64,000 nt of DNA from Rotaria socialis (lineage: Eukaryota; Rotifera; Eurotatoria; Philodinida; Philodinidae), in the NCBI GenBank assembly GCA_905331475.1, contig CAJNYU010000552.1, positions 62,001 through 126,000 on the forward strand, in the 5' to 3' direction. Positions within the stretch are counted from its first letter, which is position 1. Each line of letters starts with the position of its first letter. Shown here in pieces: positions 13,879 through 27,282 of this stretch. The notes beneath the pieces are model-generated. The model did not search any database, had not been told where the DNA came from, and saw only the letters and a program-made list of their open reading frames with translations. Both the position numbers and the translations under genes were made by a program.

Positions 13879-16853
13879 ATGCTGGGCCTTCCAGGCGAGC
13901 AAAATGAAAATTCTGACACAATAACCAGTAATAATAGTCATAATATTAACATTGATGATCAATTTACAGCGGAAAAATCATTTGATCACGTATTTTTTCC
14001 AACAACATATGAAGATCGAACATCGTCAGTTTTATTTCGTCAAATCTGTTCATATGTACAAAATAAATGTTTACCTTCAAAAAAATGTGGAATATCCTAT
14101 ATCAAATTATTGTTTCCGTTTCTGTCATGGTTAAAAGCTTATGAACTGGCTTGGCTACCAAATGATATTGTTTGCGGAATCACAGTATTACTCTATTTTG
14201 ATCACTTGATTAATATTTATCTATCTGTTTTACTAAGGTTGCGATCATGCTAATTCCACAAGGAATGGGTTATGCTTTATTAGCTCGTTTACCGGCAATA
14301 ACAGGTAGTCACTTTTTCTTCTAAAATTAGATTTAAAAAATGACCGTTGTCTTCTCAAGGATTGTATGTTTCATTCTTTTCATCATTGATTTATGCTTTA
14401 TTTGGTACATCAAGACATTTATCAATGGGTTAGACTATTTTGTTTATGTTTGTTCTAATAATAGAAGAGATATTTTATTTTAGGTGCTATCGCAGTCATT
14501 AGCTTAATGACAGGCAATGTTGTGAATCGCTTAACCGTCAAAGAAACATTTACAACTATGATTCCAAGTTTATTAAACAAGAGTGCAATTGAAAGTGCAT
14601 CAAATGATGCTACAATCGATCCATCATATGCGATAACTATTGCAACCACCTTAGCATTTATGGTTGGAATCGTACAAGTAATTTAATTAGAAAATAAAAA
14701 ACTAATCAACAATATGAAATATTCTCTCTATTTCTAGCTACTTTTATCTATTTTTCATCTTGGATTTGTTACTTCATTTCTGTCCGATACATTCGTTAGT
14801 GGTTATACATGTGGAACTGCTATATTAGTATTTACTTCTCAGGTACCTGATATATTTGGTTTATCGCTGAAACGATATGTTGGACCATTCAATGTTATTT
14901 ATGTAAGAATTTATTTGTTTATTTATTAATTTCGATTAATTAATTTTTTAATGATTTAGACATATATTGAAATATTTAGTAATCTTAAAAACACCAATCT
15001 TGTTACATTACTTGTATCTGCATGTTCAATAATAGCTCTTGTTCTTGTCAAAGAATATCTCGATCCATTTTATAAGAAAAAAATAAAAAAATTCAAACTT
15101 TTTAAAAATGTTCAAGTACCTATTCCGATGGAATTGATTATTGTATGTAAACAAGAGAATGAGAAGTATTTATTTAAATTTTTTTTTGAAATTATTTTCT
15201 TAGATTATTATCGGTACACTTGTTTCTTATTTACTTGATTTAAATGGTAATTATAAAGTGAAAATTGTGAATACAATTGGTCGTGGGTAAGTTTAACAAA
15301 AGAATTTTGTTGATTCATAACTTTTATTATTATTATTATTATTTATTAGGTTTCGTAAACCACAAGGTCCGTCGGTAACACTTATGCCTACGCTAATGAA
15401 AGATGCAGTTATCATTGCTATTGTTGCATTTGCTATTTGCATGTCATTAGCAAAAACATATGCAAAAAAGTTTAAATATACAGTTAATTCCAATCAAGAA
15501 TTAACTGCTTATGGAGCATGCAATGTAAGTTGTCAGTAGAGGGTTGGCAATGTTGATTCGATAGTCATTTTTTTATCTTAGATAATTGGTTCGTTTTTTG
15601 CTTCGTTTGCCAGTGCTGCTTCTTTATCTCGTACAAGTGTTTATGTTAATGCTGGTGGTCGAACACAAGTATTAAACTTTTTTATTTCTTCTTTTATTTT
15701 ATCGATTGTTTTTATTATAGATGGCTAGTCTAGTCGCTTGTTCCTTTTTACTTATTATTATTCTAAGAATTGGATCCTTATTTGAATCATTACCTAAAGT
15801 AATTGATTTGACACTTACTATGCAGTATATGATTATTATTTATGCTTCTAGGCATGTTTAGCATCAATTATCGTTGTTGCACTAAAAGGCTTATTGTTAC
15901 AGATGAAAGATTTTTATACAATTGGTCGTGTGACAAAACTTGAAGCAGTAAATAATTAGAAAATGATTACTATATTGTTAAGTTATATTAAATGTTTTTG
16001 TAGGTTGTTTGGTTGATGACATTTTTAAGTACGGTTATACTTGATGTAGATTATGGTCTATTTGTTGGTATTATCGTATCACTTTTTGTTGTTATTCTTC
16101 GACAATTTCGGTTTGTTCTTGTCTTATTTTCATTCCTATTATAAAAATTTTTATTTTAGACCTCGTACAACAATTCTCGGTCAATATGATCGTAGCAGTG
16201 CAAAAAAAAAAGCGAGACGTTTCTCAAATGTAAAGCATTTTTCAAGATTAAATCTTGAAAACATTTCTTTTTTTTTCGTTGAAGGTTTTTGAAATTCCTC
16301 ACATCAAAATTTTTCGTTTTGAATCTCCGATCATATATTTTAATGCAGACTTTTTCCGTGAAAGTCTCTTGGATTCCATTGGTATTGATTTAAAAACGGG
16401 TCAACAAAGAAAAAATAATCCTCAAGAAGCCAATGATATGTGTCGTAGCTTTCGCAGTATAACACATATTATCATTGATTGTTCATCAATTAATCAAATT
16501 GATTATAGTGGTGGGAAAATCTTTCTCCAGGCACTCAAAGAACTTAATGATCGTCAGTATAAAGTTTATTTATGTCAATTAAAATGTAAGTAAATGACGA
16601 AAAATAAATCAAATTGAATCATTTTTCATGTTATTCAGATTATAACTATGACGTATTACAAAAACTTCAAATGGATGAAGAATGTTCGGTCACTGTTACA
16701 GCTACGATTCATGATGCTGTTCATGATATTCAAGATGATCTTAGAGAAAATCATAATAATAAAGTACGTATAAAAATGAATTTTTTTCAGTTTCACATTT
16801 GCGAAAAAAAATTTAAGTTATTATTAGCAAATACAGAATTATAATAAAAGTAA
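13879..16853 (+). CDS. SLC26-family anion transporter with STAS domain
   Basis: About a dozen exons. Exon 1 ends ...DIVCGIT and joins VAIMLIPQGMGYALLARLPA after removal of the intron beginning GTATTACT, giving the SLC26/SulP signature. Further hydrophobic segments follow, including GAIAVISLMTG, FVSGYTCGTAILVFTSQ and SFFASFASAASLSRTSVYVN (the conserved region near the substrate site). The STAS domain spans about 16290-16760, with HIIIDCSSINQIDYSGGKI as its phosphoacceptor-like loop. Start ATG at 13879 heads a 100-residue cytosolic tail. The end is ambiguous: read-through gives a stop at 16842-16844, while splicing GTACGT...AAAAG places TAA (16851-16853) right after HNNK. Family members move chloride, bicarbonate, sulfate or oxalate across the plasma membrane; the exact subfamily cannot be fixed. 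Confidence 0.9.
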
Positions 16854-19027
16854 TGTTGCTGTTCATATACTATCGTTTTGGTTTTTGACTCTAACATTTA
16901 TTTAATAATTAATCTTATAACTAAAATAAAAACAAAGAATTTTCATTATATTAATTCTGTTTTCTTTTAGAAAAGCCAACTTTAAAACAATAGTATTTCA
17001 TTAGATGTGATGGTGAACTAAGATGAACTTCTATTTTAAAATTTTTTTATTGTATTTTAAATAAAATTCAATGTTTCCAACCCTGCGCCGGATAATATTA
17101 CACAAAACAGTACTATGTATTTATTTTTTTAATTCTAATTGCAATAATAAAGATCAACAATATATTTATCGTAATTTTTCAAGCTCTGTACGATTGTTGT
17201 TTCCACATTGAGCGACAATAAAAATCATTTTTTTCTATGCATATGTTGAGTCATCTCTTCAACTTTATATATATATATAAATTAAGATCTTCAAATAAAG
17301 TTTTTGCTGTGTAGTTCATATCCATATAACATCTGATAAATTGGTAGGGACCATCAGCTACACTATAGCACGGTTTATGATATCGTAAATAAACAGTTGA
17401 GTAACAAAATTGCATTTACAATTAGGGTTCATAAAAACGAAATATGAGACAATCCTGCGCAGTTCGGTGTTGTATCTCTAAGATTGTACATCGTATATGG
17501 TACGAGTCAAAATTTAAATAAGAAGTTCACTCTCAGAAAATATAAGAATCAACGACACGCATGAGACTAACCACCGCTCAAATATTTTAGATTCAAGTTA
17601 AATCAATTATTGATTTTTCAAAATTATCTTTATCCTTGTCAAAGCATAGTTTTTGAAAACAAGTTGATGCATGCATCTGCCCTCTATTTGTACCCAGTAG
17701 ATGTTAATCTATGAGAATACCAACTAGCGCATCTGAAACTGATGATTGCTATGATTGACTGTATGTATACAACTGAAAAACAAAATAGAAGCGCGTAAAA
17801 TTATTGAAGCATAGCATCGAAATAAATATTAACCTGTGAGAGCTGCCAGCTGTTCTAAAATGAAACATAGTGTGATGAAACTCAGTTATAACAGCACCCA
17901 AATCGAAGTTGTATAAGAAGAAGATTGTTCGGTTGGCACCACCCATATGTTTTCAACAGATTTAGGCGCAAGTTTAGGTGCTACAATAAACTCATTGAAT
18001 TTTATCTGATTTTTTTAACTTCCTCGTTATTTTGTCAATGCAACAATTTAGAATGATAACGATATGTTTTGAAGCCGAGTTATTATCGATGAAAATAATA
18101 AAACTATGTTTTGATTTAAATAAATACCATCGATCAGATATTGTCAACAAATTGAAATTCGAGCATTTTTTTTATAAATCCCTATCTTTTTGTTTTGTGT
18201 AAAACTACTATTTTAAAGCAAATAAAATTGATATATAAGAATAAAAACCAAACAGAGCTCGTCAGTGGTGGGTTTAGAATATGTTTTTTGCTATTTATTT
18301 TGGGAATTAATGTGCAAAAGCAACAAACATAGCCTTCGTCTTTTTGTCTGGTTGTTCTATAATATAAATCGATCGCTTTTCAAAAATGTTAACCTTTACA
18401 AAACATCATCTCTAATAAAAATGGTATGTAACGGTATTTTATTGAACAATCTGAATACTTTGCAAACTCAACGGAAAAAATAATCTGAAAAGTTCAGAAT
18501 AGAAACTTCTGTCATAACGTTTGAAATCGATTTCAAACTTTTTCAGTTCGTTACAAAAGCACCTGCTCAATTGTGAAGCCTTACTCAGCCACATCCCTAA
18601 TGGATAATATTGCAGTTATAATCTGTATATCGTGGTCTTTTGAAAAACGTTATGGACGATGAAAATTCATGCATATATTTCTATCAAAATCGATGGAAAC
18701 TAGACTTTACAAATATAGAACTACATTTGAAAAGGGAAAAATGACTAAGAACATTAATCCGAAATTTTTGCTGGCTTCTAAGCAGTAAAAAAACTATCTA
18801 CATACAATTGAGAACTAAAACAGTTCATTGTTGAAACTTTTCGAATTGAAAAATTGAAAGACCGATCAAGATTAGTTACAGAAAGTTTAAGTAAAACAAG
18901 AACTGTTTTTGAACAGCAAAGAAAATTTGATCAAACATATTTTCGATAGGTTATAGAAAACCACATGTACAGAATAGAAATTTGCATTTATCACAAAAAA
19001 AAACGATAGAAATGTCATGATATTGTT
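16854..19027. other. 2.2 kb intergenic region
   Basis: Lies between the convergent 3' ends of the SLC26 gene (+) and the ASK kinase gene (-). AT-rich, with a short (TA)n run near 17267. The small open frame on the minus strand at 17749-17946 and the plus-strand one at 18265-18483 have no recognisable homology or splice context. Nothing else is called. Confidence 0.5.
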
Positions 19028-22000
19028 CTATCCATGAAGTAGTTCGTTGATACGAGTACGATTATCAGTAATATCGTTCAATAATCGTTCGTGTTCTTGT
19101 TCAAGTTCGAGAATTGCACGTGAGCGTCTGAAAAACGATATAGAATATAATTATTTTCAAAAAGAAACAGAAGCTATGTTTATAAGAATTACTTTATTCC
19201 TCTTGGAGTCCATGGGTTATGAACTCCATTTGTTCGTTGAGCTGAAGTTGAAGCCGGTGAATTGGGACAACTCTTAATTTAAAAAAAAAATGAATTCAGA
19301 TAACAAATAATTAAACAATAAACTCACCGTATTTTCACTGATTCCAGGTAGTTCTGTAGGTAAGAAAAAATCCTTTATTTTACTAAAAATAAAAAGTAAA
19401 AAACATAGTATCTGTTAACAATCAAAATAGATAGATAATGAAGTCTAGGGAAGCAAAGATCAACATTGAATACAGGACAAAATTGTAACAGTCATGATAA
19501 ACTATCTGACCTGATCGTGCTTCCAATAAAATAAAACGCTTGTCGAAAGATTGAATGGCGACTGAATACATATGAATATATTTAAAAATCTCAGGATAAG
19601 ATTTCTTTCCTCAACAACTCGCAGTTTTTTTGTTTTTTGAAAACTTACCTTGTTGTGCTATTTCGTTGATTGTTTATCAAGTTAGTTAAATCAATAGAAT
19701 TATTCGATTCGATTTTAATCAATCGTTGAATTTGCCTTGAAGAAAAATTGTTTATAAGATATACTGTTTTTTTGAATATTTCATAATAGTTACTCGCGAT
19801 TTTTCTCAGCAAGCTTTTTATATTGGTGATGTAAACGTGATGTTTCATCATTTATCAAGCCATCAAAACTGCTACTTGATGGTGTACGTGAACGTGAGAT
19901 GTCAGTTAATAAATCAGTACTTGATGTTAATGGTGCTAGATTATTTACAGCAGGAATAAAATCTGGAATGCATAGACAAGAAAAGATATTTATCAATATT
20001 TCATATTGGTAGAGAAAATAAACCTGATCGAATAAGACCAACAAGATTTTCAGCAACACGACGTATGATATTATCAAGTGCAAATAAAACATGTGGAGGT
20101 AGAATATTTCTTGATGAAAGAACATTGTTTGCCTTAAAGAAATTTAATAAAAATATGCTTTTCATTTAATTCAGCAGACAATCATACAGCTTTTATAAAG
20201 AGATAAAATGATCGTTCCAAATCAATACGAATATCGCTGTCCATATTCGTTCTATCACAAATGTTGTCTAAATAATTGATTTAAATAAATAAATATTTCC
20301 GAACATTGTTGTTTTTTCTGTTACCTAACGCATTTTCTAATACTTCTACACATCCTTGATCCAAGAAATCAAGAATACCAGTTAGTAAAATTAAAAGTTT
20401 GTCCTAAATAATTCATAACAATGTATATTTTATTAGAATAAACTAAATGTAATTACTATATTTAAAAGTTCTGTTTCACTTTTTTCTTCTATTAAAGACA
20501 TCCATTGACCAATAAGCTAAGAAATAAAAAAGTTTCAATTCGAGTCAATTGAGTAGTTCGTTTATTCTTACAGCTTCTTTGTTGTCATTGTCACGTAAAA
20601 TATTTGCTAATTCATACCGACGACGATCATCAATTGATACTTGAGCTGTTAAATCACGAGCTGGTCTAAGAATAAAAAACAGCATACAAAAGTGACTGAA
20701 CACAATAGAGTTTTAATTCTTACTCAAAAAGCATTCCAGGCTCGTCGCTTGTACTTCGTTGTAGACAAGGCGAAGATTCTGATAGACGTATTGCACTATA
20801 AAATAAAATTTAAAAAATTGACATGACTCAAAATCATCGGAAAAAGTCGTACCCTTCAATTCGGTCACCATTATGATCTTAATAAGAAAAACGAAAAATA
20901 TTTACTCGATTTATTTGCAAATCTTCAGAAAAAACAACAAATACTTACTGGTACTGGTTTCTCGTGCTAATCCAGTTTTTAATCTAAACGAAAAAATTCA
21001 TATCGAATTACAAGATAAAACATCATGCAATCATATCGATTGTTCAGCGTAGATGTCTAAAAACTTCATCAGTAAATTATTATAGACTATTCAATTCTTT
21101 CATAGAAATAATGATTTATAAAAACAATTTAAACAAGTTGAAAATGAATCGGATCGATAAAGTAAAATATTTGATAAGAAAATTCAAGTTGATTTGATTT
21201 TTTTAACCATCAACCTGTGAACTATGTACCCGACGCCTAATTTAACGTATAGAAAATAGAATAAAACATATTTCATAATCGATTATGAGCAAACGTTTTC
21301 ATTGTGACTAACAGCCAAATTATTGGAAATAGAAATCGATATGATAAGACCTTGATGACACATAATATCAGTCCAATGTCAAGAATTTTATGACACCAAA
21401 CAGAGAGAGAATGAAACAGAAAAAGAATAAACTCCATTCCGGCCCTAAATAAAAAAAGTCGACATTTTATTCCCGATCTTTTTACTTTGGACCACAATTG
21501 AAACTGAAATTAAGAAATGTAGCTGGACGATTCATGACTATCAAATATAAAAGCACTAGTGTGAATCGACTAAATCAATCTAAACAGCAAGTATTCTATT
21601 CAAATTTTCTCTAGTTTGAATTTACCCTAACCGAAAATACTGAAGTTTGAACGAATAAAAGTTTCATAAATTCACTATTAACTCATCGTAAGGATTTTGT
21701 CGTTTGTTTCATATTTTCAATATACTGTTTCAAGAAACAAGTAAGTTTTACCGTACCTCATAATTTTCTAAATGTTCCCTAGTATGCAGATATACCATCG
21801 ATACAAATCAACTAAATATTTATTGGTAATCACAACAGTATGACGAACTACAAAATTCCATATTAACTACAGTAAATCTAGACACTAGCAACAAATCGAA
21901 CCATTTTTTGTTCATGAACTCATTCTTACGTATTATACTTATCATTCATTTTTTTTATCAGATAATCATCAATGGACTAAATTTATCTTTTACATGAGTC

Positions 22001-25000
22001 AAAATGTTGTGAGTCACTTATCTATTGAGAGGACAAAGTACAAAAAATTCTCACTGTTTCTTTTCTGTTTGATTTAATCCTGCTGACTAATGAAAACTAC
22101 CCTAATGATATGCGTCAATTAATTTTCATTTATCTTTGTTGGTATGTAAAGAGGTACATTCCAAAATGAAAAAAGCATACTTGCAAAATGGATGACTTAA
22201 TAAATCTTTAGCTGACGGGCGTTTCTGTGTTGGTTCGAAGCATCTAAACAGGCAAAAATAGAAGATGTGTTATTCATGTCAACTAAATTACTTGGCTAGA
22301 AAATCTTTAGTTATGTCAGATAATTCAGATGGGATGTCAGGTGGTTGTTTATCATTGCCAAGTTTAAACAACAATGCATAATGAGTTGCTATATTGTGAA
22401 ATGGTCGTTTACCAGTTGCCATTTCAATGACTGTGCATCCAACACTCCAAATATCAACCTTAAAGAAAAAACAAAGCAAATCGAATTATTATTATTGGTA
22501 TTGTGAATTGTTTACTTCCGGTCCATAACCAATTGGAGGTACAAGAATAACATCAGGACACATGTAGTCCAGAGTTCCTGAAATAGTAACTTTTTATTTG
22601 GTATTATTTACGCATATATTATCTTACCAACAGTCTCTTCGGTACAACGATGAAGACCAGCAAGACGTCTTGATGTACCAAAGTCAGCAATTTTGATTTC
22701 TCTTTGCAAAACATAGACAGGTATTTATTAAATGATCCTATTTTAATTACCCTCTTGAATTAATTAAAATATTAGCTGATTTAATATCTCGATGTAGAAT
22801 ATGATTTTCATGTAGATATTGTAAACCTTCGAGAAGTTGTCGAGTATAATTTCTAATAGATGCTTCAGGAAATTGACCAAATTTTGCAAGATGTTTTGAA
22901 AGACTGCCGCTAGAATTGAAAAATAAAATTAACAAGGATTTCCATATAGAAGAAATAATTGGTATTATTTTTCCTCACCCATCAACATATTCCATTATGA
23001 CTTGAAATATTGGAGGTTTCTTTTTCGAATCAATAGCCGTACCATAATAACTCACAACTAGTAGTAGAACAAGAATAAATAATTATCTATTTAGAAAATA
23101 ATTCGCATACTATTTTTATGATTGAGTGTTGATAATATTTTTATTTCATTTTCGAGTACTTCCGTAAAAGATGGATTACGCATTGGAATTTCTTTGACAG
23201 CAAATTTTTTATATGTTATATGATCTTGTGCGAGATATACTTTTCCATAAGTACCTTGACCAAGAGCAATACGTTGGCCTCGTTGATCGAGATCAAATTC
23301 AAGCTAGAATCAATTAAGAATTTTATATTAGTTGAAATCAACCTTATTGATGATAGTGCGAGTATCGTCTGCTCAAGAATACATCGATGCGCTGTACAAT
23401 AGATGAAAGAATACGATAGTTTCTTAAAAGAGAAATGATTTTTCAAAATCAGAATTGAGCATTCAAGCGAACTATTCTAATGATCTGTCCTGAAATCCTA
23501 TCGCGATATGAAACCACAGAGTAGCCTTCAGAAAAACTATTACTGAAGGTAGACCTATTCAAAAAGAATTGAGAAACGTAAGCGAATAACACTAAGAATT
23601 AAAAGTTTGCTATTTTTTTAAATGAATTAAAATCTAATAAGATCTAAATCGTATTAAAAAAAAACGAACGAAAATCGCCTAACTCATAAAATGATTTCAC
23701 TCGTAATTCTCAAAAGAACACAGACATTCATCTAATTGTTAGACGCCTATCGAACTTTTTTAATATAATTATTTTTATAAAATGTGAATATCTCTTTGAG
23801 AAATACTAGGAAAGTTGATTTTTCGCTTTTAAATGCGAAATATTTCTACAGCAAATATATTTATCACTTACACCCAATTCTTCTTTAGCCTCGGATATAT
23901 TTGTTTCCACACGATATTTCGACATTTTCCCATTGAACCTAAGTTTAAGAAAAAAAAATCATCGAAAAATGTGAGATTATCTATTTTTCCAATAGTTAAA
24001 CCTACGCTGTGCGTCTTTCAGCTGAGGCAAAATAAATTTGAAGTTCAACAGATGAGAATGTGGCAGAATTTTCATATGAATACAAAAAAATGGACCGATT
24101 ATCGCGCTTAACATTTCTTAAAACAAACAAAAAATTAGTAAATGAATTTTATTTCAACGCATAAAATCTTACATAATTGATCGAATCGAATCCATTTCAA
24201 TTATTTTTACAAGATCACCTACACGTGTTTGCTTTTGTTGTTCAAGTATACGTATAACCAGTGTTTCAGGTTCACTACCCGTATGAAAATTTAATTGTAA
24301 ATAAGCTTCTACATAAATATTCTTCATAGTCGCTCCATCAGTTTTTTCATAATTATCACAAACAAGAATCTAGATTCGACAAAAGAAAGAAACTTGATTT
24401 TATAGAAGAAATTTCTTTGGCTAGTTTTAGAAAACCTACTGGTACTTGCGCAGGTAATTCGTTTTCTGTAGGTGATGTATAACTAGAATCAATAGCATCA
24501 CTAAAGAAGTCTATCCAGAAACTATAAACATTTTCATCAGCAGATATTATTTGCGATTGTTCACGTTGCAATCTTTGTTGAGCACGTAGACGCGTTGCTT
24601 GATGAAGAATTTTCAAATTATTTATTGTAGATTTTAAATACCATATAGGAGGATTAAGCTTATACATATGTAATGCTGCTAGACAGGCTTTTGGCCAATC
24701 ACGTTGAACAACATGTAGTTCGAAAAACGTTGCTACATCCCAATAATCAGTTAAATCTTTTAAAGAACGACATTTCTTGCCAAGTAATGCGTTCAGTTGA
24801 ATAACTGCGAAAAAAAAGGATCGATTTTATACATTGAAAGCAATACATTCAGTATCGGTTCAATAGAAGTATTCTTTTTATTTTTGTGTATATCATGGAA
24901 GCCTCATCTCTATCGTGTAAATTTGAATATATGACTCATTAAAGGTGAAGGTCTGTGATTAATTCATTCTTTCTTCGTGTCCAGGCATTAAGAGTTTAGT

Positions 25001-27282
25001 CATTATTTGTTTTCTATTTTTAGCATGATAAATTCAAATTTCAATATTCCGAGTTAAAATTGAGCTCGAAAAGTGATTGTTGTTGACCTATCCATGTTCT
25101 GAAGCTTAATGGATGTATTTTTCTTTAGGGATCAAATATCTGACAGCGATTAAATGTCATATGAAAAGTAGAAAAATACCGTTTTACTTTCAACATTCTA
25201 TAAATCAAGAAGAATAAATCGCTGTAGATTTGACATTTGCCCGATACTCTGAAACTAACGAAATCTTCCTACGAGAGAAAGTTCAAGGGTCAAATTTTTC
25301 ACAAGTATCCTGTCCGAGATAAAAAGAAAAAAAAATTTGATAACTAGTGCAAAAACACTGAATGTAAACCAGCTATAACAGATTTCTATATAGTTATATC
25401 CGATGTATCAATCTGATTGAGATGTCGCACACTTGTAAGCTCGTTCATGCTTAATCGAAGTGAACTTGTTTGCTCAGCTTATCAGATTTCTTTGTCAATA
25501 AATATATGTACATACAACTGCTTGATAGTTATTTTTTCGTAGACAATAGCAACGCTTAAAATGATTTAATTATGATTTGATATCTAATCAATTCATTGAC
25601 TCTACCCATCAATTTTGATTACGATCTTTTTTCTTCCTAAAATCTCGTAGAAAATGACACATTCAATGTTTGCTTTAACTCTGCTCCTGTTATTCTATGG
25701 ATACTATAGTAGCTACACTATCTAATGTTATTCAGTCAACCTACTAATTTTATATGCTTCATTATTCTTGTATAGATCATCAGTTGTAATTGCCAAAAGA
25801 AATAGTAGATTAATGCCAGCACTATAACAATGAATATATGATGAAAAATAAAGTTCTTTCTTTTTTGTTTTGTTTTAATTATCTTACTATATATTAGGAT
25901 CAGCAGCAAAACCTCTTCGATACCATTCAATAGCTTTTTCTAATGAATCTTTATCTTGACAATTTGATTCAGTATATTTATCTTTATAAATTCTTCCACA
26001 TAAACAAATGATGTCATTTGATAATTCACTTTCTGTTTTTTTCGTTTGGCATAATCTTTCAAGAATTTCCAGTGCTTTCTCACGATCATTATCTTGATTT
26101 CGTCTGAAAAAAAAAATAATAAGACCAATCATTTGTTTGTTTCTGAAGAAAGAAAATTATCTATTTACCGACTACGAGCAAATGCTGTTAAATAGGAGAT
26201 CATCATATTAGTTTTAATTTTCTTTGAAATTATTTCATATTTTTCGCAACGTTCAGTTAATTCTATCATCGATTGATAATCCTTCAAGTCAGATTAAAAT
26301 CAAAATCAAAAACGAAATCTCAATAGAACAATTTTAAATTTTACTTGTATATCTCGAAAAGCATACATCAATTTTGTTATTAACTTTGGCGTAGCATATC
26401 TTTGATTTGTTTCTGTTAATATTTCATCACAGATTTCTTTCCATAAATACTTCCAGAAGAAAAACAACGAATATTCAAATTTTTTACATTTTGAAGAAAA
26501 ATCAGAGATCAATGAAACTTACAATACGTTCAGCAGTTGTGTCATGAACTTCATTTTTACGTTTTTCTAAACGATTCAAATATCGAGTAGCAAGACCGTG
26601 ACTATAGACATTGAATTAATAGGACTTTAATTTTTAATAAAAACAGAAAAGTCTTACTGTAAATTATTAGCCGTTTCAATGAAGAAGCATTTTAAATTCG
26701 TTTTAAGTAATGTTGACGTATTTGATGTTTGCGTTGTTAGATCATAGAAAACATTTTTTTCTTCATCATATCGATAAACGATAATTTGTTTTATTTTACA
26801 TGTTGTCTGAAAAATAATTTTCATTCGTTTTTTTTTTAATAAAAAAAACTCAATTAGACTTATGTTTACTTTCAGATCTTGAATGGCATTGTCATTTTCA
26901 ACATTACTAGCCTGAATTAATACAATATCATCCATGCAATCTACACTTTCACGATTGGCCTTATGATACATAAATGTGGGTCGACGATCTTGATTCGTAA
27001 CATCCTAGAAAATGGATTATTTAACAATATATTTGTTTTTGTTGACAAAATTAAACTTTATCGAACCATAATAACAATATCAGCATTGAGAAATTTATTA
27101 ACAGATTCATGTTCTTGAAAATCAAGTTTATCTAATTCAACTATTTCACAAGGATAATTAAGCTCTGTAACAATATTTTGAACTGTTTCCCATAATTTTT
27201 TTCCGTAATATTTATATGGTAATGGTATATTTTGATTAAGAGAATCAGAATCTGTCAATAGAACGACTTTCAAAGTAGACAT
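19028..27282 (-). CDS. MAP3K5: ASK-family MAP3K (apoptosis signal-regulating kinase)
   Basis: About twenty exons encode an ASK1/ASK3-type kinase. The N-terminus (27282 [16 protein letters not shown]) leads to [20 protein letters not shown], matching the ASK thioredoxin-binding region. The TPR-like regulatory region includes [19 protein letters not shown] and [16 protein letters not shown]. The kinase domain (about 23305-22195) has [19 protein letters not shown] (ATP lysine), [11 protein letters not shown] and [10 protein letters not shown]. The activation-loop segment CTEETVGTL keeps the Thr equivalent to the ASK1 activating site, but the APE motif reads CPD (MCPDVIL). [19 protein letters not shown] closes the domain. 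The last exon encodes a coiled coil ([15 protein letters not shown]), with stop TAG at 19028-19030. Long introns occur at about 21000-22190 and 24820-25750; the latter uses donor A|GTAGGTT to keep frame. Acts at the top of the oxidative-stress JNK/p38 cascade. Paralogue identity (MAP3K5, 6 or 15) is not resolved. Confidence 0.9.

Noticed and set aside
17749..17946. Minus-strand frame with EFHHTMFHF, at first sight like a metallopeptidase HExxH.
   Set aside because: The spacing and third ligand of known peptidase families are absent.
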